Assembly: GCF_003182155.1 (NCBI RefSeq)
Contig: NZ_QGTG01000011.1
Coordinates: 1 to 39,209, forward strand
Direction: 5' to 3'
DNA length: 39,209 bases
From: Chitinophaga sp. S165
GTDB taxonomy: Bacteria > Bacteroidota > Bacteroidia > Chitinophagales > Chitinophagaceae
This document shows, piece by piece, positions 1 through 9,700 of this stretch. Numbering within the stretch: position 1 is the first letter of the stretch; the number at the start of each line of letters is the position of its first letter. A program made the translations under genes and the position numbers. Under the pieces are notes generated by a model that was given only the letters and a program-made list of their open reading frames with translations, searched no databases and was not told the DNA's origin.

Positions 1-3000
1 GCCATCAGCAAAGAGGCTGTTACTGAGGTGCCGGACGGCCCGCAGTCTTCCGACCTTGCTTATGTGATCTATACCTCGGGATCGACCGGCCGTCCCAAAG
101 GTGTGCTGGTAGAACATCAGCAGGTGTTGAATCGCTTATGCTGGGCGCAACGCCATCTCGGATTGAACGAACAAGACATTCAGTTGCATAAAACCACCTT
201 CTGTTTTGACGTATCAGTAGGTGAGCTGTTTTCCCCCTTACTCGCCGGAGCAAAAATGGTAATTGCAGGCCCTGAAGATCAGAAAGACCCTGAAAAGATC
301 AGGGCACTCATAGAAAGACATCAGGTAACCTGTGTTCACTTTGTTCCTTCTATGCTGGATACTTTCCTGTTGTCCATTCCTAAAGGCGCCTGCAGCTCCT
401 TAAAGCATGTGGTATGCAGCGGAGAGGCGCTCAAAGTGGGGCATCTTGCCCAATACCGTGAAAAGCTTGCACATGCGGCTCTTTATAACCTGTACGGCCC
501 TACAGAGGCTGCGATAGATGTTACCTGCTGGGATGGTAATACACCGGATCTGCCCGCGAACGTGCCCATAGGTAAACCGATCGATAATACGCCGATCTAT
601 ATCGTGGACAGTGAGTACCGGCTGGTACCTGTTGGTATTACCGGACAGTTGTGTATTGGCGGAATTCAGGTAGCCCGCGGATACCTGAACAGACCAGAAC
701 TGACGGCAGAGAAATTCAGATGGATCTCAATAGATGACCAGGCCCCTGTCAGGGTATACTGCACAGGTGACCTGGCAAGCTGGCTGCCAGATGGGAACAT
801 CGCTTACCTGGGCCGCAAAGATGACCAGGTGAAGATAAGAGGATATAGGATCGAGCTCGAAGAGATCGAAAATGCAGTAAGATCATTGCCAGGAATAAAG
901 CAGGTTGCAGTAGTGGTAAAGAAAGATCAGCAGGACAATAGTCTGCTGATAGGATATGTCGTGATGGATGGAGGACTGCAGGCACAATGGTTGTCGGCAG
1001 AACTGAAGAAGCGTCTGCCTGACTATATGCTGCCCGCTGCATGGATAGAGTTAGATGCAATACCCGTTACGGCTAATGGTAAGCTGGATAAAAAAGCATT
1101 GCCGGAGGCGCAGTTGGGCAATGCCGACAGGTACGAGGCTGCCGGAGATATTACAGAACATCAGCTGCTTAAAACCTGGCAGGAATTGCTGCTGCCCGCG
1201 CGCATAGGCGTGCGCGATAATTTCTTTGAACTGGGTGGTAACAGCCTTAACCTGACTATACTGAAAAATCGTATCAGGCAGGTGCATGGTGTAGATATCA
1301 GTTTGAAAACACTCTTTTCGCTTACCGATATTGCTTCACAAGCCAGTTATATAAGAAATGCAAAGTTATCCGGTGGATATCAGGATCTTCCACTAGCTCC
1401 AATTGCTGAAGATTATCCTTTGTCATCGGCACAGCAAAGGATCTGGGTCCTTTGTCAGGCAAACCCGGAGATCACTACAGCCTATAATATGCATGCGTCC
1501 TACCAGATCAAAGGTATTCCTGATCTGGACCTGCTTGAAAAAGCGTTCTCGCTGCTGATCGCAAGGCATGAGATATTGCGTACAAACTTTGTAGAAACAC
1601 CTGCCGGCGTTCGTCAGGTAATAAGAGAACCGGAAGCAGCGGACTTCAGACTGGAATATGAGGATCTGCATACGGTTATGGACTGGCAGGAACTGCACCG
1701 ACAGGTCACAGCGCGTATTACAAGGCCAATGGACCTTGAAAACGAATGCCTGGTAAAGGCAGCAATATGGCGTACCGGTGAAGAGGAATACTTTTTTGTT
1801 TTCCAGACACATCACATCATTAGTGATGGCTGGTCCCTGCAATTAATAGTCAGGGAACTGTTCTACTACTATCAACGTCTTGCCGGCGGTGCAACCCCCG
1901 TTCCGGCTTCGCTACCCGTGCAGTATAAGGACTATGCATGCTGGCAGATCAGCCGTATCGGAGATAATCATCTGAAGAGTGCGGAAGCTTACTGGCGTGA
2001 CCTGTTTGCAGATGGAATCCCCGTCCTTCAGTTGCAATGCACGTTCGCCCGGCCATCTAAAAATTCTTTCAAAGGGAAGGTCTGCAGGACGGAGTTAAAT
2101 AAAGAGGTTGCCCGGAAATTACAGCTGTTGTGCAAGGAAGAGGAAGTCACTCTTTTTATGTTGATGCTGGCAGCATTGAAAACTGTATTGTATAAATACA
2201 CAGGCCAGGAAGATCTGATTGTAGGTACGCCCGTTGCCGGGCGTGTACATCCGGCGCTCGAAGAACAACTTGGCTTCTACGCCAATACATTGCCGCTGCG
2301 CACAACGTTCAACGGAGAAGAGGACTTCCATACGCTGTTGCAAATCATTAAAACAAATGCCCTACAGGCTTTCGAATACCAGGAGTATCCTTTCAATGAA
2401 CTGGTGAATAACCTGCTGAATGCGCCTGATGCCTCCCGCGCTTCCCTGTTTGATGTAATGCTTGTTTATGGTGATGATCCGTACGTACAGGACCAGCTGC
2501 AGCTGAATGGACTGTCAGTATCTCCTTACCGTTCAGATCTTGACAATGGTACGAGCAAATTTGATCTCTCCATGATTGTGCAAACAAGGCAGGAGGAGAT
2601 CGCACTTGCACTGGAATATAATACAGGCCTCTTTGATGAAGCTTTCGCCTCCCGGATGCTGGCACATGTGTTGCATATCCTGGAACAGGTATCAGTAAGT
2701 ACAATAATCCCCTTATCACGTCTTACCTGTTGTACGCCCGAAGAAGAGGCCTGGCTGGCTATGCAGAACGATACAACCGGTGACTACGGTCCGGCTTCCG
2801 GAACGGTGATGCACCTGTTTCATGCACAGGCGCTCCGCTCTTCAGCTGATATTGCGCTTACCGACGAAAAAGATGTATATACCTATCAACAGCTGAAAGA
2901 TGTAGTGAATGCTTATAGCCGCTATCTTAATCAGCAACATGGAGTGGGACGGGGGACGGTGGTCGCAGTGATGTTGCCGCGTTCCTGTTGGTCTGCAATA

Positions 3001-5982
3001 ACGGTATTAAGCATTATGGACCTGGGAGCTGTTTATGTGCCGTTAGATGCATCATTACCTGCTGCCAGACTCGAATACATGCTTTCCGATTCCCATGCGG
3101 ATGTGCTCATTACTACAGAAGAACTTTTGCCGGCTACTGCAGCTGTAACTGTTTCGCTGGTAGCTGATTTTGATAGCAGCAAATGGACAGGTGAACGTTT
3201 GCCGGATATGATAGAGAACTCCGCAGCATCTTATATTATCTATACTTCAGGTACCACCGGCGTTCCGAAGGGAGTAAAACAAACATATCTCACGTTATAC
3301 AATTTGATCAGTTGGGATCTTGCTTATGGAAGCATAAACGGATATGCAAGGCATCTCCAGTATGCTTCAACGGGATTTGATATGGCACTGCATGACTTGT
3401 TTGCCACACTTTGTTCCGGTGGTGCATTATATGTGCTGGCAGAAGATCAGCGCCGTGAGATCCCTTCCCTGGTCAATTATATTTTACAGCATGGTATTAC
3501 CAGTATTTCAATGACCTATTCAGCCCTGCAAACACTCTTTACCGACTACAGCCGCAGCCGTTTCAACGGGCATCAGCTGCGGCAGGTAATCGCTGCTGGG
3601 GAACAGCTGTATGTGACGGGCGGGCTACGCTCTTTTTTACAGGATCATAAGGAAGTGATATTGTATAATTACTATGGGCCAACAGAAACACATGTAATTA
3701 CCGCAACAAAGTATTCCTTTTCACAGGGAGACATGCCCGTAAAAGCGTCTATAGGCCGTCCTATCTGGAATAGCAGTGCATACATCCTGAATAAAGACGG
3801 ACAATTGTCTGCTCCGGGCATAGAAGGTGAGATCTATCTCGGTGGATGGAACCTGGCCATCGGATACCAGGGAAATCAAATGCTGACAGATCAGAAGTTT
3901 GTGCCAGATATGTTCTCACCGGGCAAGCGCTTGTATAAGACAGGCGACAGAGGACGATGGCTGCCTGATGGTAATATTGAATATCTCGGAAGAACGGACG
4001 ACCAGGTTAAAATACGCGGCTATCGTGTAGAGCCGGACGAAATAACCCGGGTGCTCTGCAGTTACGAAGGAGTGTCAGAAGCGCTGGCTGTTGTGCACAT
4101 CGCAGAAGAAGCGATGATCATCGCATACGTGGTAGCCGAAGATGGTGCGTCCCTTACAGCTGATGATGTGGGAGCTTTTTCCGCAACCCGTTTGCCGCAT
4201 TATATGCAGCCGTCTGCATATGTCTTCCTGGAACATTTTCCGCTTAATGCCAATGGCAAGATCAATAAATCGTTACTGCCCCTGCCGGATCTGAAACATA
4301 TGCTGCTGAATACTGCCTATACCGCTCCGGCCAGTGGAATTGAAGAACAGTTGATAACACTCTGGCAGGAAGTACTGGGAAAAGAAGGAATAGGAACTGC
4401 ACATAACTTTTTTGAGTCCGGCGGACAAAGCCTTAAAGCAGCTTTGTTGTCAGTAAAGATAAATAAGGCCTTTAACTGTTTTATTAAAGTAAGTGATCTT
4501 TACCGTCATCCGACAATAAGTGAGCAGGCGATCGTGATCAGCCAGACACAGGGAACCCGGCTGCCGCAGATAACACCGCTGAAAGACGCTGGCAGATACC
4601 AGGTTTCCGCCAGCCAGGAAATGATCCTTACTTTCAATGAATTTAATCCTGCTGCTACCGCCGTATATAATATCCCCCTGTCATGCACCGTTAATACAGC
4701 GCTTGATGTAGACCGCCTGCGGCAGGCATTGTTATATATAGTAGAACGCCATGAGTCTCTCAGGACCTATTTTGGGAAGGAGAACGGTAAATATTTTCAG
4801 GCTGTTGAGATTAGTCCGTGGGTGGCGCTTCCGTTGGAAGATCTTGCCTCGCTTCCCGAGGCAGAGCAACAGCAATACATAACAGCTGCCCAGGACCAGG
4901 AACGCTATCAACCTTTCGATATAGGAACATATCCGTTATATCGCTTCAGGCTGATAAGAACAGCTTCTGAGAAGTTTGTATTGATGGCCACCTTCCATCA
5001 TATCATATTTGATGCGTGGTCAGCGCAGGTCCTGCTGAAGGAACTGGCTGAGATCTATACTGCCTTTAGTGAGAAACGCCAGCCGCTATTACCTGCTTTA
5101 AATATACATTACAAAGACTATGCACATTGGCATGGAAAGATGCTTGAAGAAGGCCGCTTCGCATCGAATGCCGGTTTTTGGATGAATAAGCTGCGCAACG
5201 CCAGTTTCCCCATGAAGTTGCCGGTCGACTTTAACCATCATACAGACTATACTGGTGCGATAATGAAAATGATAGTCCCTGCAGCACAATTGTCTGCTAT
5301 GGATACATATTGTCGCCAAGAAAAGATCAGCTCATTCGTATACCTGCTAAGCTGCATTTCACTGGCTTTAAGTAACTGGGCAGATACTGACCAGATAATG
5401 GTCGGACTACCTGTAGCTGGCCGCTTTCATGAAGAACTGTCCAATCAGATCGGGTTCTACGTGAATATGCTGCCGCTTTACCTTGATATCAGCGATATAC
5501 AGGATTTTAAAACGCTGTCGGGAAAAGTGGAAAACGGCTTGCTGGCAGCGATCGATAATCAGATGGTGCCTTTCACGCATATCATGCAACAGTTTTTAAC
5601 TGAAACCAGAAACGCTGATCATATTTTCAATGTTGTTGTTAATATGGGTAATATCGATGTGCGCACCTCCGGGCTGGCCGATGAACAGGAGATCAGGCAA
5701 TTGTTCAGGATCAGCCGGGCAAATGACGATACCCGGATTTTCTATACGAAAAACCAGTTGACGATCACCCTTTACCTGATTGATGGTGATCTCCATGTTT
5801 ACTTCTCCTATCTCAGCAAACTATTTAAAGAGGAAACAATACAAATATTACATCACCGCTTCCGGAGTATATGGCAAAAACTCGTCCCAGGCAAAACAAT
5901 GCTGTTGGAAGAACTGAAAACGGATCCGTTGGTGGTAAAGGAAGACTATGGAGATTGGGTATTTGATTTCGATAACTACTAA
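1..5982 (+). CDS. NRPS, 5'-truncated: A(partial)-PCP-C-A-PCP-C
   Basis: Non-ribosomal peptide synthetase already open at base 1, 1993 codons visible. The first A domain begins just before its A3 loop (YTSGSTGRPKG, residues 24-34), so the GTG at 28 is internal and not a start. Order seen: A1 to about 370; PCP1 (LGGNS, Ser415); C1 from about 471 (HHIISDGW at 604); A2 about 940-1430 (A3 at 1081); PCP2 (SGGQS, Ser1477); C2 from about 1531 (HHIIFDAW at 1666), full length. Pocket residues read against GrsA: A1 D-V-G-H-V-S-L-I-D, close to the serine code (W239 replaced by G); A2 D-M-H-S-I-A-Y-V-I, which I cannot assign. The terminal C domain has no A domain after it in this protein and must serve the A domain of the next NRPS. 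The protein ends in an acidic-aromatic tail (FDFDNY). The final Gly of the C2 HHxxxDG motif is Ala. Domain calls are firm, the Ser call is fair. Confidence 0.95.
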   Translation, partial: AISKEAVTEVPDGPQSSDLAYVIYTSGSTGRPKGVLVEHQQVLNRLCWAQRHLGLNEQDIQLHKTTFCFDVSVGELFSPLLAGAKMVIAGPEDQKDPEKIRALIERHQVTCVHFVPSMLDTFLLSIPKGACSSLKHVVCSGEALKVGHLAQYREKLAHAALYNLYGPTEAAIDVTCWDGNTPDLPANVPIGKPIDNTPIYIVDSEYRLVPVGITGQLCIGGIQVARGYLNRPELTAEKFRWISIDDQAPVRVYCTGDLASWLPDGNIAYLGRKDDQVKIRGYRIELEEIENAVRSLPGIKQVAVVVKKDQQDNSLLIGYVVMDGGLQAQWLSAELKKRLPDYMLPAAWIELDAIPVTANGKLDKKALPEAQLGNADRYEAAGDITEHQLLKTWQELLLPARIGVRDNFFELGGNSLNLTILKNRIRQVHGVDISLKTLFSLTDIASQASYIRNAKLSGGYQDLPLAPIAEDYPLSSAQQRIWVLCQANPEITTAYNMHASYQIKGIPDLDLLEKAFSLLIARHEILRTNFVETPAGVRQVIREPEAADFRLEYEDLHTVMDWQELHRQVTARITRPMDLENECLVKAAIWRTGEEEYFFVFQTHHIISDGWSLQLIVRELFYYYQRLAGGATPVPASLPVQYKDYACWQISRIGDNHLKSAEAYWRDLFADGIPVLQLQCTFARPSKNSFKGKVCRTELNKEVARKLQLLCKEEEVTLFMLMLAALKTVLYKYTGQEDLIVGTPVAGRVHPALEEQLGFYANTLPLRTTFNGEEDFHTLLQIIKTNALQAFEYQEYPFNELVNNLLNAPDASRASLFDVMLVYGDDPYVQDQLQLNGLSVSPYRSDLDNGTSKFDLSMIVQTRQEEIALALEYNTGLFDEAFASRMLAHVLHILEQVSVSTIIPLSRLTCCTPEEEAWLAMQNDTTGDYGPASGTVMHLFHAQALRSSADIALTDEKDVYTYQQLKDVVNAYSRYLNQQHGVGRGTVVAVMLPRSCWSAITVLSIMDLGAVYVPLDASLPAARLEYMLSDSHADVLITTEELLPATAAVTVSLVADFDSSKWTGERLPDMIENSAASYIIYTSGTTGVPKGVKQTYLTLYNLISWDLAYGSINGYARHLQYASTGFDMALHDLFATLCSGGALYVLAEDQRREIPSLVNYILQHGITSISMTYSALQTLFTDYSRSRFNGHQLRQVIAAGEQLYVTGGLRSFLQDHKEVILYNYYGPTETHVITATKYSFSQGDMPVKASIGRPIWNSSAYILNKDGQLSAPGIEGEIYLGGWNLAIGYQGNQMLTDQKFVPDMFSPGKRLYKTGDRGRWLPDGNIEYLGRTDDQVKIRGYRVEPDEITRVLCSYEGVSEALAVVHIAEEAMIIAYVVAEDGASLTADDVGAFSATRLPHYMQPSAYVFLEHFPLNANGKINKSLLPLPDLKHMLLNTAYTAPASGIEEQLITLWQEVLGKEGIGTAHNFFESGGQSLKAALLSVKINKAFNCFIKVSDLYRHPTISEQAIVISQTQGTRLPQITPLKDAGRYQVSASQEMILTFNEFNPAATAVYNIPLSCTVNTALDVDRLRQALLYIVERHESLRTYFGKENGKYFQAVEISPWVALPLEDLASLPEAEQQQYITAAQDQERYQPFDIGTYPLYRFRLIRTASEKFVLMATFHHIIFDAWSAQVLLKELAEIYTAFSEKRQPLLPALNIHYKDYAHWHGKMLEEGRFASNAGFWMNKLRNASFPMKLPVDFNHHTDYTGAIMKMIVPAAQLSAMDTYCRQEKISSFVYLLSCISLALSNWADTDQIMVGLPVAGRFHEELSNQIGFYVNMLPLYLDISDIQDFKTLSGKVENGLLAAIDNQMVPFTHIMQQFLTETRNADHIFNVVVNMGNIDVRTSGLADEQEIRQLFRISRANDDTRIFYTKNQLTITLYLIDGDLHVYFSYLSKLFKEETIQILHHRFRSIWQKLVPGKTMLLEELKTDPLVVKEDYGDWVFDFDNY

Positions 5983-6004
5983 TAAAGATGATTAAAATAT
6001 TTTT

Positions 6005-6720
6005 ATGATAGAATCGGCAATAACACAAAAAGTAGCGGAAGATTACTGGATAAAGCACCTGAACGGAGTTAGCTATAGTCAGTTATATACCTATATGGTC
6101 GCTTCACCTGTTTTCGCAGATGCTGTCGGAGAATACGCCGAAATACCTCTTGCACTTTCCGGAACAATGCTGAACAGTCTGAAAGGCATTACAAAGGGCG
6201 ACCGGAAAAGTATATTCGCACTCCTCATAACGGCTTTAGCTATCTTACATAGCAGGTATACAGGTGCTTCAGATATATTGTTGAACAGCCCCGATCTCCC
6301 GGCTGACAACGCAGCTTCAGCGGAGAAGAAATTATTCTATAGGATCAATATACCGCCAGATTGCACAACGCGTGGATTGCTTAATGTAGTAAAGCAAAAC
6401 CTGCTGGATACTTTTGAGCACAGAGATTATAACCCCGGATCGCTCCTGGAACGTTTCAGAAATAATAACACAGGAAATGAAAAAGCATTATCGCAGTTAG
6501 GGATCTACCTGGAATCACTGCATATGCAACCGGCCTATGACAATAATAACGAGATCGATTTTATATTCGACCTGGAGGACACAAGTTTTATCCGCTTCAA
6601 AAAGAAATTATTCGACGAGAAACTGATCCTGCAATACGCGGGACACTTTCTCCGGATACTGTCGGATATATTTACCGGCAATAATGCCATAGGTGAAGTG
6701 GAGCTGCTGGACGAAGAACA
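6005..6720 (+). other. C-lobe-only condensation domain (half-C) 1
   Basis: Residues 1 to about 240 of the NRPS at 6005 align with the second half of a condensation domain. They open at the helix normally written YWxxxLxG (here EDYWIKHLNG) and continue through FALLITALAILHSRYTG, the equivalent of the FxxLLAALKxxLYRYTGQ region. The N-terminal lobe and HHxxxDG are absent, so it cannot catalyse condensation. The preceding protein already ends in a complete C domain, so this lobe is redundant for catalysis and probably structural or for docking. The end point is approximate. Confidence 0.8.
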
Positions 6721-9700
6721 GCAGCATATGTTGTTGCATACATTCAATAATAACAAGCGCCCCTTACCTCCGGACACTGATGTGATCAGTCTTCTTGAAC
6801 GTATATGTTTAACATACCCTGACGGCATCGCTGTTCAGACACTTGAAAGGAAGCTGACCTTCGGTGAACTGAAGCAATATTCAGATAACCTCGCGGCGCA
6901 TTTGAAGCAGCAGTTTCACCTGGAAAAGGAACAGGTGGTTGGGCTTATGTTCGATCGTAACGAATGGGCAATCATAGCGATGGTAGGGATATTGAAGGCC
7001 GGCGGTGTATATTTTCCTCTGGACCCAAAATATCCGGACGATCGCTTACAGTATATGATCGGCGATAGCGGTTGTCAGCTCGTGCTTACGGAAAAGAAGT
7101 ATATAGATACACTTGAGGTGAATGCCATGCTCGATATCAGTTCCATTTGCTCGCATGCGGCTGCAAGCAGACAAGAGACCTGGATAGCAGTGCCCTTCCA
7201 ACTGGCTTACGTAATTTATACTTCCGGTTCTACAGGAAGACCCAAAGGAACACTCATTCAGCATAGCAGCCTCCTGAACCACATTGCGTGGTTCAACCGG
7301 CAATTTTCAGTGAATAGGAATGACAGCACGCTCCTCGTTACTTCATATAGCTTTGATGGTTCTGTGACATACATCTGGTCCTGCCTTACTACAGGGGCCA
7401 CATTGCATATGTTACCGGACGATAAGATCATTGATCCGTCATACCTGTTACGATATATACAAAGTGAAGGTGTGACCTTCCTCAAGCTCGTCCCTTCCTT
7501 TTTTGCTTTGTTGATTAATAATTCCCTGTTTGAAGAAGCCGATGTAATGAAATCAATACGGTTCATCAAACAGGGCGGAGAGGCCATCAATGTAGCACAT
7601 GTGAAAAAGTATATGCGCCGTTATCCTCAAACGCTGTTGGCAAATCACTATGGAGCAACAGAGGCGACCATTGGTTCTACTGTTCACCTGATCACGCCGG
7701 ATAGCATACAGGACTTTGAACGCGTACCTGTTATCGGTAAGCCATTCGATAATTGCAAGGTCTATATATTGGGCAAGCGGCAGGAACTATTGCCGCCTGG
7801 TGTTATTGGCGAAATCTATGTTGGAGGAGCAGGTGTGGGCCGCGGTTATTTGAACCGGCCAGCATTGACGGCCGAGAAGTTCGTTGAATTGTCATACGCA
7901 AATGGAGAACGTGTATATCGTACTGGCGATATGGGCTGCTGGACTCCCGACGGAACAATATTGTTTAAAGGCAGAGAAGATTTCCAGGTAAAAATAAAAG
8001 GATACAGGATAGAACTTCCCGAAATAGAAATAGCATTGCAGCAATACGACGCAGTCGAACAAGCTGTGGTCCTGCCTGGTGAAGACAACCAGTCGCTGAC
8101 AGGGTATATTTGCGGAAGCCCGGAAATAAAGCTGACAGCATTAAGGGCCTTTCTGCTTACCAGATTGCCTGAATTTATGATACCCGCCACTTTTGTGCTC
8201 GTAGACCACATCCCCATGACTTTAAACAGAAAGGCGGACAGGTCGGCATTAGCGCTCATCAAAGGCCGGCGGCTGGAGGCTTCAGATGCATATGTTGCAC
8301 CCGAAACAAGAGCAGAATTGACACTGGTGACTGCCCTCGAAAGCATTTTCAGGAACAGGCCTATCGGGATTGAAGATCATTTCTTTTCACTGGGAGGAGA
8401 CTCTATCAAAGCCATCCTGTTAGTTTCAAGAGTAAAACAGGCGGGGTACACACTCGGTATACCCGACATTCTGAACTTTCCTGTCGTAAAGGAAATGGCT
8501 GCCAGAATGGTGAAAAGCGATGTAAGTTATAGCCAGGAAGCTATTACCGGTAGTGTGCCGCTTGGACCCGCCCAGATTGCTTTTCTGGAAAGTAATATTG
8601 CTGACAGGAATGCCTTTCATCAATCAGTAATATTGTTCAATAAAGGTGGTTTTGATGAAGCAGTTATAAGAGAATCGCTTTCCGTATTGTGGACACACCA
8701 TGATGCATTGCGAATGAAGTATAGCCTGGGAACAAATGGCTGGGAGCAGATCTGTGAAGAGACCACTGCGAAATTCGGTTGGGAGGTAGGAGAACTAAAG
8801 AGTGAGGCGCATTGGGAAAGGATAGTGACGGACCATCATCGGAAGCTGATAGGCGCACTGACTATCAACGGGCCGCTTTTGCAGGCAGCACTATTGCATT
8901 GCCCTGACGGAGACCGCCTGCTGCTGGTTATACATCACCTTGTTGTGGACGGTGTTTCCTGGCGTATTATGCTGGAAGATCTGTCATCGTTTTACCAGCA
9001 GGGAATACAGGGACAAGTGCCTCAGGCACCAAAAAAGACGGCGTCTATTAAGCGCTGGCAGGAAAACCTGATCGCTTATGCGCATAGTGAACAACTGATG
9101 GAAGAAGCTCCCTACTGGGATAAAGTATTGTCTGCCGGTGTATCACCTTTACCGGTAGATATGCAATACACGGCCAGTGAAGTGGAAAAAGACACAGTGG
9201 GAAATTTTACCCTGGATGAAGAGCATACAGCTAAATTAACTTCGGGAATACATACGGCCTATAAAACGAATGTCAATGATGTTTTACTGACAGCTTTGGC
9301 AATAACCGTTAAAGAAATATTCGACCGTACACAGTTTATGATCTTGCTGGAAGGCCATGGCAGGGAAGATGTCGGTGAACCACTTGACGTAAGCAGAACT
9401 GTGGGATGGTTTACTGCCAAATACCCGGTATTGTTGGATTTGGGCAGAGCCATTTTTCCCGAAGAGCAATTAGTGGCTGTAAAAGAAACCCTGCATAATA
9501 TTCCCCTTAAGGGATTGGGATATGGTGTGTTGCGTTACCTGAACAGATCTGCACTTAATACTAGCCAGAGGGATACTTTCAAACCTGCGGTTGTATTCAA
9601 CTATCTAGGCGATTTTGATGCTACTTCGACAACTGGTATGCCAGCATTATTCACCATTACCAATGATCTGCTGGATAAACAGGTGATGAATACGGGAGAT

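Noticed and set aside
28..30. GTG as the start of the first NRPS
   Set aside because: The frame is open to base 1 and the codon lies inside an A domain just before the A3 loop, so the gene starts upstream of the window.
8933..8962. The HH-motif domains after GGDS carriers (also 31611-31640) as ordinary C domains
   Set aside because: EGHGRE, RTVGWFT and FNYLG motifs identify them as epimerisation domains.
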